Assembly: GCA_947460255.1 (NCBI GenBank)
Contig: CANHIS010000004.1
Span: forward strand, 16,612 to 80,611
Direction: 5' to 3'
Length of the DNA: 64,000 bases
Origin: Bacteroidota bacterium
Lineage (GTDB): Bacteria > Bacteroidota > Bacteroidia > M30B66
This document shows positions 39,610 to 49,107 of the stretch, one piece after another. A model generated the notes under the pieces. That model did no database searches, was not told the DNA's origin, and saw nothing but the letters and a program-made list of their open reading frames with translations. Position numbers and translations under genes: made by a program. How positions within the stretch are numbered: the stretch's first letter is position 1; each line of letters opens with the position of its first letter.

Positions 39610-39830
39610 GGTGTTTTTTAAGTACAACTTTTACCGTATAACCTATTAAATATAAAGTACAAAGGGAATACAAATTACGTTTCACTAAATACGAATTACG
39701 CATTACGATTCCCAATTAGCATCTTCTCAGCCGTGGACTTTAGTCCTAGGAAAATTATAGCATGAGAGATTTTTGGGTATGCCATATTTGCACCTGTTGT
39801 TATAAATGATAAAATCACCTAGCAGCTTTT

Positions 39831-39946
39831 GCGTATGGAAACGACAAAAAGATTATTCGTACGCAAATTCTGCGTATGGAAAACAAAAAAAGAAAATCCA
39901 TACGCATATTTTGCGTACGGAAACGACAAAAGTATTTTCCATACGC
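39831..39946. repeat. Three 34-nt imperfect palindromes at exact 41-bp period
   Basis: Units 39831-39864, 39872-39905, 39913-39946, each GCGTAYGGAAA...TCSTACGC-like; 7-nt A/T-rich spacers. Confidence 0.85.
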
Positions 39947-40145
39947 AATTTGGGTCGAGGGCTTTGATGTATTGGGTTTAAAGTATTACGTAAATGTATT
40001 GAGTACAAAGTCGAAATGATTTACGAAGTACACCTTAAGAATCTCGATTAGATTCCCCGCAGGCGCATGGTCTCTATTCCATGGATACAAGGTTAAAATG
40101 AAAAGTTCGCGATATGGTTCCCTCTCCTGTGGAGAGGTGCTGTTT

Positions 40146-40300
40146 ACCTCTCTCCCTAACCCTCTCTCCGCATGAGAGAGGGGATTGATCGCGAATACTC
40201 TGAGCATCTGATTTTAAGTGTGGTTTTCAGTTTTACCTTGATGTTTAGGTAAACCTCTCCCTGGCCCTCTCCTCTGGAGAGGGCTAGGGAGAGGTGCTGT
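40146..40300. repeat. Interspersed repeat copy B
   Basis: Core at 40180-40253 differs from copy A by 2 nt in ~74; right end is hairpin CCTCTCCCTGGCCCTCTCC-tct-GGAGAGGGCTAGGGAGAGG. Confidence 0.85.
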
Positions 40301-40385
40301 TCTATCCCTTGCGAAACAGATTGATGATGTAGAAATGAAAGCTCGAGAAACAATTCCCGATATTTGACCCAAAGATCTATTTCCT

Positions 40386-41651
40386 ATGCGTCATTTGTTG
40401 CTCTTCGTATATATGTTTCCGCTGTGCTTGTTAGCTGGGGAAACCACTCTTCAGTACAACGACCACGTGTATCGACCAACCATTAAAACCGTGATGCTGC
40501 AATTGAAAGGTGTTGAAGGCTCACCAGCAGCATTGGAACTAAACTCTGGAGATCAATTTCATTTGCAGTTCGACGATCTAGATGTTACGCAGCGACAATT
40601 GTACTACAGTTTCGAGCATTGCAATGCCGATTGGACGCCTTCTGGAATCATGCCCACACGTGCCATCCAAGGTTTACAACAAGATTTAGTGCAGGATTTC
40701 CGATATTCCTTCAACACCTTCCAACAATACCTCCATTTTGATCTTTTCTTCCCGAACGACAACATGAAGTTCCTCCTCACGGGGAATTACCTCCTGAAAG
40801 TGTATGAAGACAACGACCAAAACAACCTGCTTCTTACCCGACGGTTGATGGTGTACAGCAAAAAAGCGAAATTAAGTCCGCGGGTGAAACGCCCTGCACT
40901 CATGGAATTGCGCGACACACACCAAGAGATTGATGTACTGGCGGATATTTCTCAGATGCAGGTGATCAACGCAGCGTCATCAATGCAACTGGTTATTCTG
41001 CAAAATCAACGGTGGGACAATGCTCTACGGCTGAAGCCATTTGGAATCAATCAAGCACAATTGAATTATGATTACGACGACGGATCGAATTGTTTCCCTG
41101 GTCTGAATGAGTTCCGCTGGGCGGATATTCGCAGTTTGAGGATGAATTCGGACCGTGTGCGGCGTATCAATCGCGACTCTACACCCATTCAAGTTTTGAT
41201 GCTCAATGATCCATTGCGGACTTTTTCCGAATATCAATTGTTGCCAGAATCAAATGGAAGGTTTTTTATCAGAAACATGGAAGGCTCTGAACCAGAGCTA
41301 GATGGAGACTACGCATGGGTCGAATTTCGACTTCCCTATGAAACTCCTTTCAAGGATCGTAACCTTTATTTAATCGGATCGTTCAGCGATTGGCAATTAA
41401 AAGACGAGTTTAAGTTGCAGTTCAAACACGCTTCTAAGTATTATGCAGCAAGGATCTTACTCAAGCAAGGAATATATAACTACTTGTACGCTTTAGGGGA
41501 TCCTAAAACGGGTTCTGCCGACTGCAAACTGATGGAAGGAAGCCATTTTATGGCAGAGAACGATTATACAGTTCTCATGTACCACAGGGCTTACACAAAC
41601 GATTTCGATGAATTGATAGGCTACCAAAGGTTAAATACTGCCGGTAACTAA
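40386..41651 (+). CDS. DUF5103/type IX secretion system plug-like protein
   Basis: Signal peptide; LYYSFEHCNADWTPSGIMPTRAIQGLQQDLVQDFRYSFNTFQQYLHFDLFFPNDNMKFLLTGNYLLKVYEDND is typical of the family. Confidence 0.85.
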   Translation: MRHLLLFVYMFPLCLLAGETTLQYNDHVYRPTIKTVMLQLKGVEGSPAALELNSGDQFHLQFDDLDVTQRQLYYSFEHCNADWTPSGIMPTRAIQGLQQDLVQDFRYSFNTFQQYLHFDLFFPNDNMKFLLTGNYLLKVYEDNDQNNLLLTRRLMVYSKKAKLSPRVKRPALMELRDTHQEIDVLADISQMQVINAASSMQLVILQNQRWDNALRLKPFGINQAQLNYDYDDGSNCFPGLNEFRWADIRSLRMNSDRVRRINRDSTPIQVLMLNDPLRTFSEYQLLPESNGRFFIRNMEGSEPELDGDYAWVEFRLPYETPFKDRNLYLIGSFSDWQLKDEFKLQFKHASKYYAARILLKQGIYNYLYALGDPKTGSADCKLMEGSHFMAENDYTVLMYHRAYTNDFDELIGYQRLNTAGN

Positions 41652-41825
41652 AAAACTTCAATACATATGTAAACTATATGTAAGAAAAAGCGCATATTTG
41701 CGAAATCAAACGCAGAAATTACACAACCCTACACCAAAACCCTAGAGCATCAAGGGTTACAGAAGACCCCGATTTGTTTTGAATGATGTTTTGTACCTAA
41801 CATTGCATCAACAAAACACAACGCC

Positions 41826-42212
41826 ATGATCACACAAGTTACCTCAGGAATTAAAGTAAGCATCGAAACTAAGTTTCAAGAATTGTATTCTGATCCTTCT
41901 AAGATGTATTATCTGTTCACTTACAAGATCAGAATTGAAAACACTTCTGATTATGATGTGCAGTTGCTTCGCAGATACTGGAACATTTTCGATTCTGTAT
42001 CAGAAAATCGTGAAGTAGAAGGTGCAGGCGTTGTTGGTCAGCAGCCAGTTCTTCGTCCACGTGAAGTGTACGAATACGAATCAGCTTGCAACTTGAAATC
42101 AGAATTGGGCAAAATGTCTGGCTCTTACACTTTCGAGCGTTTGGTTGATGGCGAGAAATTCAGTGTAGCCATTCCGGAATTCCGTATGGTAGTTCCTTAC
42201 CGCCTCAACTAA
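41826..42212 (+). CDS. apaG: ApaG (DUF525) domain protein
   Basis: FTYKIRIENTSDYDVQLLRRYWNIFDSVSENREVEGAGVVGQQPVLRPREVYEYES...GSYTFE. Confidence 0.93.
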   Translation: MITQVTSGIKVSIETKFQELYSDPSKMYYLFTYKIRIENTSDYDVQLLRRYWNIFDSVSENREVEGAGVVGQQPVLRPREVYEYESACNLKSELGKMSGSYTFERLVDGEKFSVAIPEFRMVVPYRLN

Positions 42213-43522
42213 TCAACTGTTGAGGGAAGATCGGCAATTCGCTGTAGTGGTACTTCTTTCAAGAACCGCAAGCCCCACGAACAATCGAGACACTTCCCAG
42301 GTTCGCAATAGGTTTTTAACAACCTGATTAAAGCTTGCGAATCGCCAGCATGACGCGCACGAACACCATTGAGCTCCCACAAACGGGCAATGGCATGTTT
42401 CTCAGGAGGTAAAATCTCCAACCAATTCAACACCCGTTGCCGAAGCTCTTGGTTCCCTCTGTAACGGGCATAGATAAACAGAAACGGAATCACAGAATTA
42501 ATCATTACCGACAAACGGGCATCACGGCCCAAACCCTTCGACGAGTGAGGCGACTGTGCATCGATCTGATAATGGGTCAACCAATAGCCTTTCGGATTTA
42601 CTTCCAAACTTTTGTCGAAGGCTTTCAAGTCAAACACTTCAGAAATCATCTGCTTTAGGTCGGGCGCTGTTGTCATCAAATGGGCAAACTGCACAATCCG
42701 TATCGCCGGAAAATTTACCGGTCGCATCCTCAAGTGCTTCCACACATGAGCTGGCATGCTTCGAAGTCCATACTGGTGCTTCAAAAACACATATTCTTCA
42801 TACAATTTTCGTGGGTAGTCGTCTTCGGTATTTTGATCGATCAAGCCACTTTGTCCTAAAAACAAGGCTTCCAATTGAAAGGTACTTTGACGATGCTTTT
42901 GAACAATCTTCAGGGGCAACAACCGCGCGAGCTGTTCGAATGGTTCAGCATTTACTTTAAAACCGAAGCTGCGTGCGAGTACCAGATAGAATGCTTCCTC
43001 CCAGTTGTTTGCTGTGAATTGGAGCACTTCGGAAATTGTTCCTGATTTTTCTTCGAGCCGTTCGGCCAACAAACGGCTCAACCAAGCACTGTAAAAGGGC
43101 TCGGCAGGTTTTTCCCATGCTCCACAAGCAATAGATTGATGGTGTAGATCGAGCACCTTCCAACGTTCGAGCATTTCTGCACCAATTAATGGAGCGATTA
43201 CCAAAACAGGCAATTCGTTACCTGAAGCATCTAAAATGCGCTGATCGTCTTCGAAAACCACATGTAAAATCACGTTCGAGTAGGCTGCATCGGTGTGGTG
43301 CGTGTGCCGATACCAGTCGGAAGCTTTGCGGTGTACTTCTACATTACCGGCCCAAAGTGTACCATCGATACGCAAACGGGCATCTAAAAAATCGGGGCCC
43401 GAATCTCGGTTGTGATGCCCTACAAAGATGATCTCCAGACACTCCCGTCCAGCCAACCGCAATTCATTGCTTCCGAACAAACGGAATTTCCAAATAAACT
43501 GAAGAAGGCTTTCGGGGAGCAT
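42209..43522 (-). CDS. DUF2851 family protein
   Basis: MLPESLLQFIWKFRLF; HNRDSGPDFLDARLRIDGTLWAGNVEVHRKASDWYRHTHHTDAAYSNVILHVVFEDD. ATG at 43522 preferred over the GTG at 43528. Confidence 0.9.
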   Translation of the reverse strand: MLPESLLQFIWKFRLFGSNELRLAGRECLEIIFVGHHNRDSGPDFLDARLRIDGTLWAGNVEVHRKASDWYRHTHHTDAAYSNVILHVVFEDDQRILDASGNELPVLVIAPLIGAEMLERWKVLDLHHQSIACGAWEKPAEPFYSAWLSRLLAERLEEKSGTISEVLQFTANNWEEAFYLVLARSFGFKVNAEPFEQLARLLPLKIVQKHRQSTFQLEALFLGQSGLIDQNTEDDYPRKLYEEYVFLKHQYGLRSMPAHVWKHLRMRPVNFPAIRIVQFAHLMTTAPDLKQMISEVFDLKAFDKSLEVNPKGYWLTHYQIDAQSPHSSKGLGRDARLSVMINSVIPFLFIYARYRGNQELRQRVLNWLEILPPEKHAIARLWELNGVRARHAGDSQALIRLLKTYCEPGKCLDCSWGLRFLKEVPLQRIADLPSTVD

Positions 43523-43535
43523 TTGCACTGGATCT

Positions 43536-43555
43536 GTAGGACGAAATTATCCTAC
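43536..43555. promoter_or_regulatory. Short palindrome GTAGGA-N8-TCCTAC upstream of DUF2851 gene
   Basis: Perfect 6+6 inverted repeat directly upstream of the start codon (minus strand). Confidence 0.4.
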
Positions 43556-43572
43556 AAACCAGACTCGTGCTT

Positions 43573-43628
43573 TTGCACCCAAAGCAAAAACTTTGCATCC
43601 AGCGCAATAAAATTTGCACCACACGCAA
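43573..43628. promoter_or_regulatory. Triad of TTGC-N7-GCAA inverted repeats, helically spaced
   Basis: TTGCACCCAAAGCAA 43573-43587; TTGCATCCAGCGCAA 43593-43607; TTGCACCACACGCAA 43614-43628; spacings 20 and 21 bp. Confidence 0.6.
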
Positions 43629-43655
43629 TGGCAATCCCCTCAAAATGGTGTATGG

Positions 43656-44474
43656 TTACAGTCCGTGCTGAGTAAGCAGAACGGCCATCTCTTCTTGCAT
43701 CAAACGTGCTTCATCAGCTGCTTTGGAGGCGAAATCTTTCCCCGGAGACGCATACAAAATGCTGCGCGATGCATTTACCAACATGCCGCAGTCTGCATTC
43801 ATAGCTGCAAGTGATACCGATTTCAAATCTCCGCCTTGCGCGCCAACACCTGGAATCAAAAAGAAATACTCGGGTGCACGTTCGCGCAAAGCCTTCAAAG
43901 CTTCCACACGTGTTGCTCCAACCACAAACATCAATTGTTCGGATGTGCCCCATGTTTTAGCGGTATCAACAACCTGTTCGTAAAGCTTTTTGCCGTTGGA
44001 TAAAGTCAACTGTTCAAAATCGTCGGCTCCTGGATTACTCGTTAAAGCCAACAAGATTGTCCACTTTCCTTCGGTTTTCATGAATGGCTTCACAGAATCT
44101 GAACCCATGTAAGGCGCAACAGTAACAGAGTCGAAATTGAAATCGTTAAAATATGCTGCAGCGTAACGTTCAGAGGTATTTCCAATGTCGCCACGTTTCG
44201 CATCTGCAATCGTAAAATGCGTTGATGGAATGAGGTCCATTGTTTTCCGCAAAGCCTTCATACCACGCTCGCCCATCGCTTCGAAGAAGGCAAAATTGGG
44301 TTTATAAGCAACACAAAAAGGCAATGTAGCTTCGATGATCGCCTTGTTAAATTCAAAGATCGGATCTTCCGTTTCAAGCAGATGTGCTGGAATCTTCGCC
44401 GGATCAGTATCCAATCCCACGCATAAGAAACTGCGTTTTTGTTTGATTTGACTAACCAATTCAGCGCGTGTCAT
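43656..44474 (-). CDS. pyrF: Orotidine-5'-phosphate decarboxylase
   Basis: [46 protein letters not shown]. Confidence 0.95.
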   Translation of the reverse strand: MTRAELVSQIKQKRSFLCVGLDTDPAKIPAHLLETEDPIFEFNKAIIEATLPFCVAYKPNFAFFEAMGERGMKALRKTMDLIPSTHFTIADAKRGDIGNTSERYAAAYFNDFNFDSVTVAPYMGSDSVKPFMKTEGKWTILLALTSNPGADDFEQLTLSNGKKLYEQVVDTAKTWGTSEQLMFVVGATRVEALKALRERAPEYFFLIPGVGAQGGDLKSVSLAAMNADCGMLVNASRSILYASPGKDFASKAADEARLMQEEMAVLLTQHGL

Positions 44475-45559
44475 GCCATTTCCCCTTCCTTCATTCTCTC
44501 AGCGTTTTCAGCTACTTGGAGCGCTTTAATCATGTCTTCAATATCTCCATCCATAAAGGTTGGTAAGTTGTAAACCGACATTCCGATACGATGATCTGTA
44601 ACCCGACTTTGCGCGTAATTGTATGTTCTGATTTTTGCTGAACGGTCGCCGGTTGAAACCATCGTTTTACGTTTACTGGCAATAGCATCCATGTGTTTGG
44701 TGTATTCCATTTCGTAAAGTTTGGTACGGAGCATTACCATCGCACGTTCTCGGTTACCGAGCTGACTTCTTTCGACCTGACAAACCACCACAATTCCAGT
44801 AGGCTTGTGGGTGAGTTGTACCTTCGTTTCTACCTTGTTTACGTTCTGACCACCGGCTCCACCTGAACGAGAAGTTTGCATTTCGATATCGGCAGGATTC
44901 AAGACCACATCTACTTCATCGGCTTCTGGAAGTACGACAACTGTTGCTGCTGAAGTGTGCACACGGCCTTGGGTTTCGGTAAGTGGAACTCGTTGCACGC
45001 GATGCACGCCCGATTCATACTTCAGAATGCCGTAAACACCCTCTCCACTCACTTCCATCACAATTTTACTAAAACCGCCCATGGTACCTTCGGTTTCGTC
45101 TACTACTTCTACCTTCCAACCTTTGTTTTCGCAATAGCGTTGGTACATTCGTGCAATATCACCAGCAAAAATTGCCGCTTCATCCCCACCTGTTCCTGAA
45201 CGCACTTCAAGCACCGCATTCTTATCGTCTTCTGGGTCTTTCGGAATTAACAAAATTCGAATTTCCTCTTCGAGGGATGCTTGACGGCCTTCCGCTTCGT
45301 TAAGTTCATCCTGCGCCATTTCACGAAATGCGGCATCGCTTTCCGATTTCAAAATTTCCCGCGCTTCGCGGATATTGAGCAGCGTAGTTCTGTATTGAGT
45401 ATGTGCTTCAACTACCGATTGAAGATCTTTGTATTCCTTGTTGAGCTTCCTGAAACGGTTCATGTCGCTGATCACGGATGGATCGGAAAGCAACTTTTCC
45501 ACTTCATCAAAGCGGGCGCGGATAGCTTCTAGGCGACTGAGTAAACTGTTATCTTCCAT
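44471..45559 (-). CDS. prfA: Peptide chain release factor 1
   Basis: [27 protein letters not shown] (GGQ); [27 protein letters not shown]. 4-bp overlap with pyrF start (ATGA). Confidence 0.96.
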   Translation of the reverse strand: MEDNSLLSRLEAIRARFDEVEKLLSDPSVISDMNRFRKLNKEYKDLQSVVEAHTQYRTTLLNIREAREILKSESDAAFREMAQDELNEAEGRQASLEEEIRILLIPKDPEDDKNAVLEVRSGTGGDEAAIFAGDIARMYQRYCENKGWKVEVVDETEGTMGGFSKIVMEVSGEGVYGILKYESGVHRVQRVPLTETQGRVHTSAATVVVLPEADEVDVVLNPADIEMQTSRSGGAGGQNVNKVETKVQLTHKPTGIVVVCQVERSQLGNRERAMVMLRTKLYEMEYTKHMDAIASKRKTMVSTGDRSAKIRTYNYAQSRVTDHRIGMSVYNLPTFMDGDIEDMIKALQVAENAERMKEGEMA

Positions 45560-45568
45560 GGCGCGAAA

Positions 45569-46747
45569 TTAGGCATTCGATTGATAGAGAAATTCACCCG
45601 CTGGGGAAGAAATTCGCAATTCTTTAGGCCCCTCCTCTACTCGACCAACAACCTGAGCATCAATGTTGAAGCTTTTCGAAATGCGGATAATATCCTCGGC
45701 GATGCTTTCAGGCACGTAAAATTCCAATCGATGCCCCATGTTAAACACCTTATACATGTCTTGCCAAGCCGTACCTGAACAATCTTGAATGATGGAGAAA
45801 AGCGGCGGCACAGGAAAAAGATTGTCTTTGATAATGGTGTAGTCGCCAGCGAAGTGCAAAATTTTCGTTTGGCCTCCACCACTACAGTGTATCATTCCGT
45901 GGACTTCACTTCTAAATTGATTCAAGATTTCTAGTACAACTGGTGCATAGGTTCTTGTTGGTGAAAGCACAAGTTGACCATAAGTGATGCCCAATTCAGG
46001 TACCACATCGGTGAGTTTATACTTGCCCGAATACACCAAATTTGCAGGAACAAGTGGATCGAAACTTTCTGGATATTGCGAAGCGAGACTATTTTCAAAA
46101 ACATCGTGACGGGCAGATGTTAACCCGTTGCTACCCATTCCACCATTGTAACGGTCTTCATAGGTTGCTTGTCCGGTGGATGAAAGTCCCACGATAACAT
46201 CACCAGGGCGAATGTTGGCATTGTCGATCACATCATCACGGCGAATGCGAGCCACCACAGTAGAATCAACAATGATGGTGCGCACTAGATCGCCCACATC
46301 GGCGGTTTCTCCACCAGTGAGCGTCATTGAAATCCCCATTTCATTAAACCAATAGCAAAGTTCTTGGTTGCTGCGGATGATTTCCGAAATCACTTCACCA
46401 GGAATGAGGTTTTTGTTTCTTCCGATGGTGGAGGAAACGAGGATATTTCCGGTAACGCCTGAACAAAGTAGATCGTCGGTATTCATCACCAATGCATCTT
46501 GAGCGATGCCTTTCCATACGGAGAGGTCGCCTGTTTCTTTCCAATACAGATAAGCAAGCGATGATTTTGTTCCTGCACCATCGGCGTGCATTACAAGCGC
46601 ATATTGTTCATCGCCAGTTAAGGTGTCGGGAACGATCTTGCAGAATGCTTTAGGAAAAAGCCCTTTTGATGTGTGTTGGATGGCAGCATGAACGTCTTCT
46701 TTATCGGACGACACGCCTCTGAGGCCGTAACGGTTGTTGGATGACAT
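45569..46747 (-). CDS. purM: Phosphoribosylformylglycinamidine cyclo-ligase (AIR synthase)
   Basis: HADGAGTKSSLAYLYW; GIAQDALVMNTDDLLCSG; LTGGETADVGDLVRT; ITYGQLVLSPTRTYAPV. Start at MSSNNRYGLRG. Confidence 0.92.
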   Translation of the reverse strand: MSSNNRYGLRGVSSDKEDVHAAIQHTSKGLFPKAFCKIVPDTLTGDEQYALVMHADGAGTKSSLAYLYWKETGDLSVWKGIAQDALVMNTDDLLCSGVTGNILVSSTIGRNKNLIPGEVISEIIRSNQELCYWFNEMGISMTLTGGETADVGDLVRTIIVDSTVVARIRRDDVIDNANIRPGDVIVGLSSTGQATYEDRYNGGMGSNGLTSARHDVFENSLASQYPESFDPLVPANLVYSGKYKLTDVVPELGITYGQLVLSPTRTYAPVVLEILNQFRSEVHGMIHCSGGGQTKILHFAGDYTIIKDNLFPVPPLFSIIQDCSGTAWQDMYKVFNMGHRLEFYVPESIAEDIIRISKSFNIDAQVVGRVEEGPKELRISSPAGEFLYQSNA

Positions 46748-46758
46748 GGTACAAAATA

Positions 46759-46790
46759 ACAACATCCCGCTTTTATGGGCGGGATGTTGT
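46759..46790 (-). terminator. Rho-independent terminator
   Basis: ACAACATCCCGC...GCGGGATGTTGT, T-rich on the minus-strand 3' side. Confidence 0.75.
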
Positions 46791-46811
46791 GAATACTTAG
46801 TGAAAAAATTA

Positions 46812-48929
46812 TCAGTTTTTAGGCTTCTTCTCTGGTGTTGGCGCCGGTGTTGGGGTTGGCACTGGTGTTGGAGTTGGCGCAGGAGGAGCGTTTTCGATCT
46901 TGATGTTTTCGCGTTGTTGCTCTTGAACGTCTGTTTCGATTACTTCATCTTCATCAACCGTTTCAATTTTCGGAGCTACAAACTCTGGTGATCCTTCTTT
47001 AGGAACGAAGGCGAAGCTTGTAATTTTGAATTCTGTACGGCGATTACGCTGATGCTCTTCTTCGGTGCATGTAACTCCATCTTTACATTTATTCAAAAGT
47101 TTGGTTTCACCCATACCTTTTGCACCCAAACGGGCTGGATCAATTTTTTGTTCGATCAAGTAGTTCACCACAGATTGTGCACGGCGCTGAGAAAGCTCGA
47201 TGTTTGACTTTGCAGAACCACGGCTATCGGTGTGTGACATCAATTCGATAGTGATTTGTGGATTGTCGCGAAGTGTGGTAATTAGTCCGTTCAAAGAGTC
47301 TTTCGATTCTGGACGTAATTCAGCAGAATTTAAACCATAAAGAATTTCTGGAAGACGAACAGGCTTGTCTTTTGGAACTGGTTTGATAAAGAAATCTTTT
47401 TTGTGATCAGAACCAGATGTTTCACCTTTAGTCGTTTCAGAACCTTTGTCGCCGAAGTAGTTTTCAGCAGTTACTGAAATCTGGTAAGTGTTGTCTTCCT
47501 TGAACTTGGTGTTATCGTAGTAGTAAGATCCCATTTTATCGGTCGTGGTTTCAAAGGTCATTCCTTCTTGGTCAACCATTACCACTTTAGCACCAACAAC
47601 TGGAGCTTTGCTTTCGAAATCGTAAACAATACCGCCAAGGGTAAACAACACTGGAGGAACTGTGAATTCGTAAATATCGGCTCCACCTTTTCCGCCTTCG
47701 CGGCAAGATGAGAAGTAGCCTCTTTCTTGTTTGCCACGGAAAACGATACCGAAATCATCGGCTGCAGAGTTGAGTGGGTGTTTCAAGTTTGAAACGCCAG
47801 TCCATTTTCCACCTTTGAGTTTTGCTTCGAACATGTCGAGACCACCCATACCAACAAGGCCGTTTGAGGCAAAGTAAAGCGTTGAGTCGTCGCGAAGTGT
47901 AGGATAAAGCTCATCGCCAGCTGTATTAATTTGAGGTCCCAAGTTTACCGGTGCACCCCATTTTTTCCCTTTTTTATCCAACTTGGCCATCCAAATATCG
48001 CGGCCACCAAGACCACCGGTCATGTCGGATGCAAAGTACAAAGTCATTTCATCATCAGAAATCCAAGGGTGTCCAACTGTGAAAGTATCTTCAGCGAAAG
48101 GAACTAGAATTGGTTCATCCCAGTTGTTTCCTTTTTTCTTTGTGGTGTAGATTTGACAACCTTTGATTTTGTTCTTATCGTATTCGCAACGGGTGTAGAA
48201 CATGGTTGTGTATTTCTCGTTGAGTGATGCAGAACCATCATTGAACTTAGAATTCAATGGCTCTTTGAAACCCATCGGAGTAGACCATTTACCGTTTTTA
48301 TCGACTTTGGCTTCGTAAAGATCCGAGAATGCTTCACCTGTCCAACCATCTTGACCATTACCGATTGCACCTTCGCGGCTAGAAGTGAAAATCACTTCAT
48401 TGAAATTCTTGCGGCTGAAGATTGGAGAAAAGTCATCGTATTTAGAGTTAAGCGGCTGCACATTGCTTACTTGGTGTTTGGTAGGAGCGCCTTTCCAGTT
48501 TACAGCCAACTTGCAAGATTCAACACCAACCGATCCACGAGCATCATCTGGCTTAAGCTTTACGTATTTCTCGTATTCAGCGAGTGCTTCATCATACTTA
48601 CCATTGGTACGCATCATTTCTGCCAAATACAAAGTAGCCTCAGGATTTTGGTATTTGGCTTTGATAGCCTTTGCGAACCAAACTTCTGCCTTTTTAGGGT
48701 CGTTGGTCATCATAAAGCAGAGTGCCTGCTTGTAGGTGAGTTCTGCCTTTAAGGCTTTACCTTTTACTCCTTCTAATGCCTTCTTGTAGGCATTGAGAGC
48801 TTCGTAATACTCTTTGTTATAAAATAACCGGTCGGCTGCGACAACCTTTTTATTCTGAGCAGACAATATTCCGGATGTTGTTATAAGAAGTAAACAACCG
48901 ATTAAAAAACGTTTTACGGTCTGAAGCAT
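46812..48929 (-). CDS. TPR + PD40/WD40-like + carboxypeptidase-regulatory + OmpA C-terminal protein (PorE-like architecture)
   Basis: N-terminal TPR; YDDFSPIFSRKNFNEVIFTSSREGA; PLNSAADDFGIVFRGKQERGYFSSCREGGKGGADIY; OmpA ITIELMSHTDSRGSAKSNIELSQRRAQSVVNYLIEQKIDPARLGAKGMGE; PTPTPVPTPTP tail. Confidence 0.85.
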   Translation of the reverse strand: MLQTVKRFLIGCLLLITTSGILSAQNKKVVAADRLFYNKEYYEALNAYKKALEGVKGKALKAELTYKQALCFMMTNDPKKAEVWFAKAIKAKYQNPEATLYLAEMMRTNGKYDEALAEYEKYVKLKPDDARGSVGVESCKLAVNWKGAPTKHQVSNVQPLNSKYDDFSPIFSRKNFNEVIFTSSREGAIGNGQDGWTGEAFSDLYEAKVDKNGKWSTPMGFKEPLNSKFNDGSASLNEKYTTMFYTRCEYDKNKIKGCQIYTTKKKGNNWDEPILVPFAEDTFTVGHPWISDDEMTLYFASDMTGGLGGRDIWMAKLDKKGKKWGAPVNLGPQINTAGDELYPTLRDDSTLYFASNGLVGMGGLDMFEAKLKGGKWTGVSNLKHPLNSAADDFGIVFRGKQERGYFSSCREGGKGGADIYEFTVPPVLFTLGGIVYDFESKAPVVGAKVVMVDQEGMTFETTTDKMGSYYYDNTKFKEDNTYQISVTAENYFGDKGSETTKGETSGSDHKKDFFIKPVPKDKPVRLPEILYGLNSAELRPESKDSLNGLITTLRDNPQITIELMSHTDSRGSAKSNIELSQRRAQSVVNYLIEQKIDPARLGAKGMGETKLLNKCKDGVTCTEEEHQRNRRTEFKITSFAFVPKEGSPEFVAPKIETVDEDEVIETDVQEQQRENIKIENAPPAPTPTPVPTPTPAPTPEKKPKN

Positions 48930-49027
48930 GTGTGTATAGTTAGTTTCAAATACGGTGGGCTAAATTAAAAAAAACTATTTGCTACGAAAAGGTTAATTTG
49001 TTTTGTTTAGAGAAAGTTTAAAATAGC

Positions 49028-49064
49028 AAAACAGCAGGCCGAAAACGATTCAACCTGCTGTTTT
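49028..49064 (-). terminator. Rho-independent terminator
   Basis: AAAACAGCAGG...CCTGCTGTTTT downstream of the glutamine synthetase gene. Confidence 0.75.
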
Positions 49065-49107
49065 ACAGTAATTTGCAATACGATGTTGTTACATGTATTG
49101 GTTAAAT

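Noticed and set aside
39831-39946. Possible CRISPR mini-array
   Set aside because: Spacers are only 7 nt and A/T-rich, the variation lies inside the palindromic units, and no cas genes are present.
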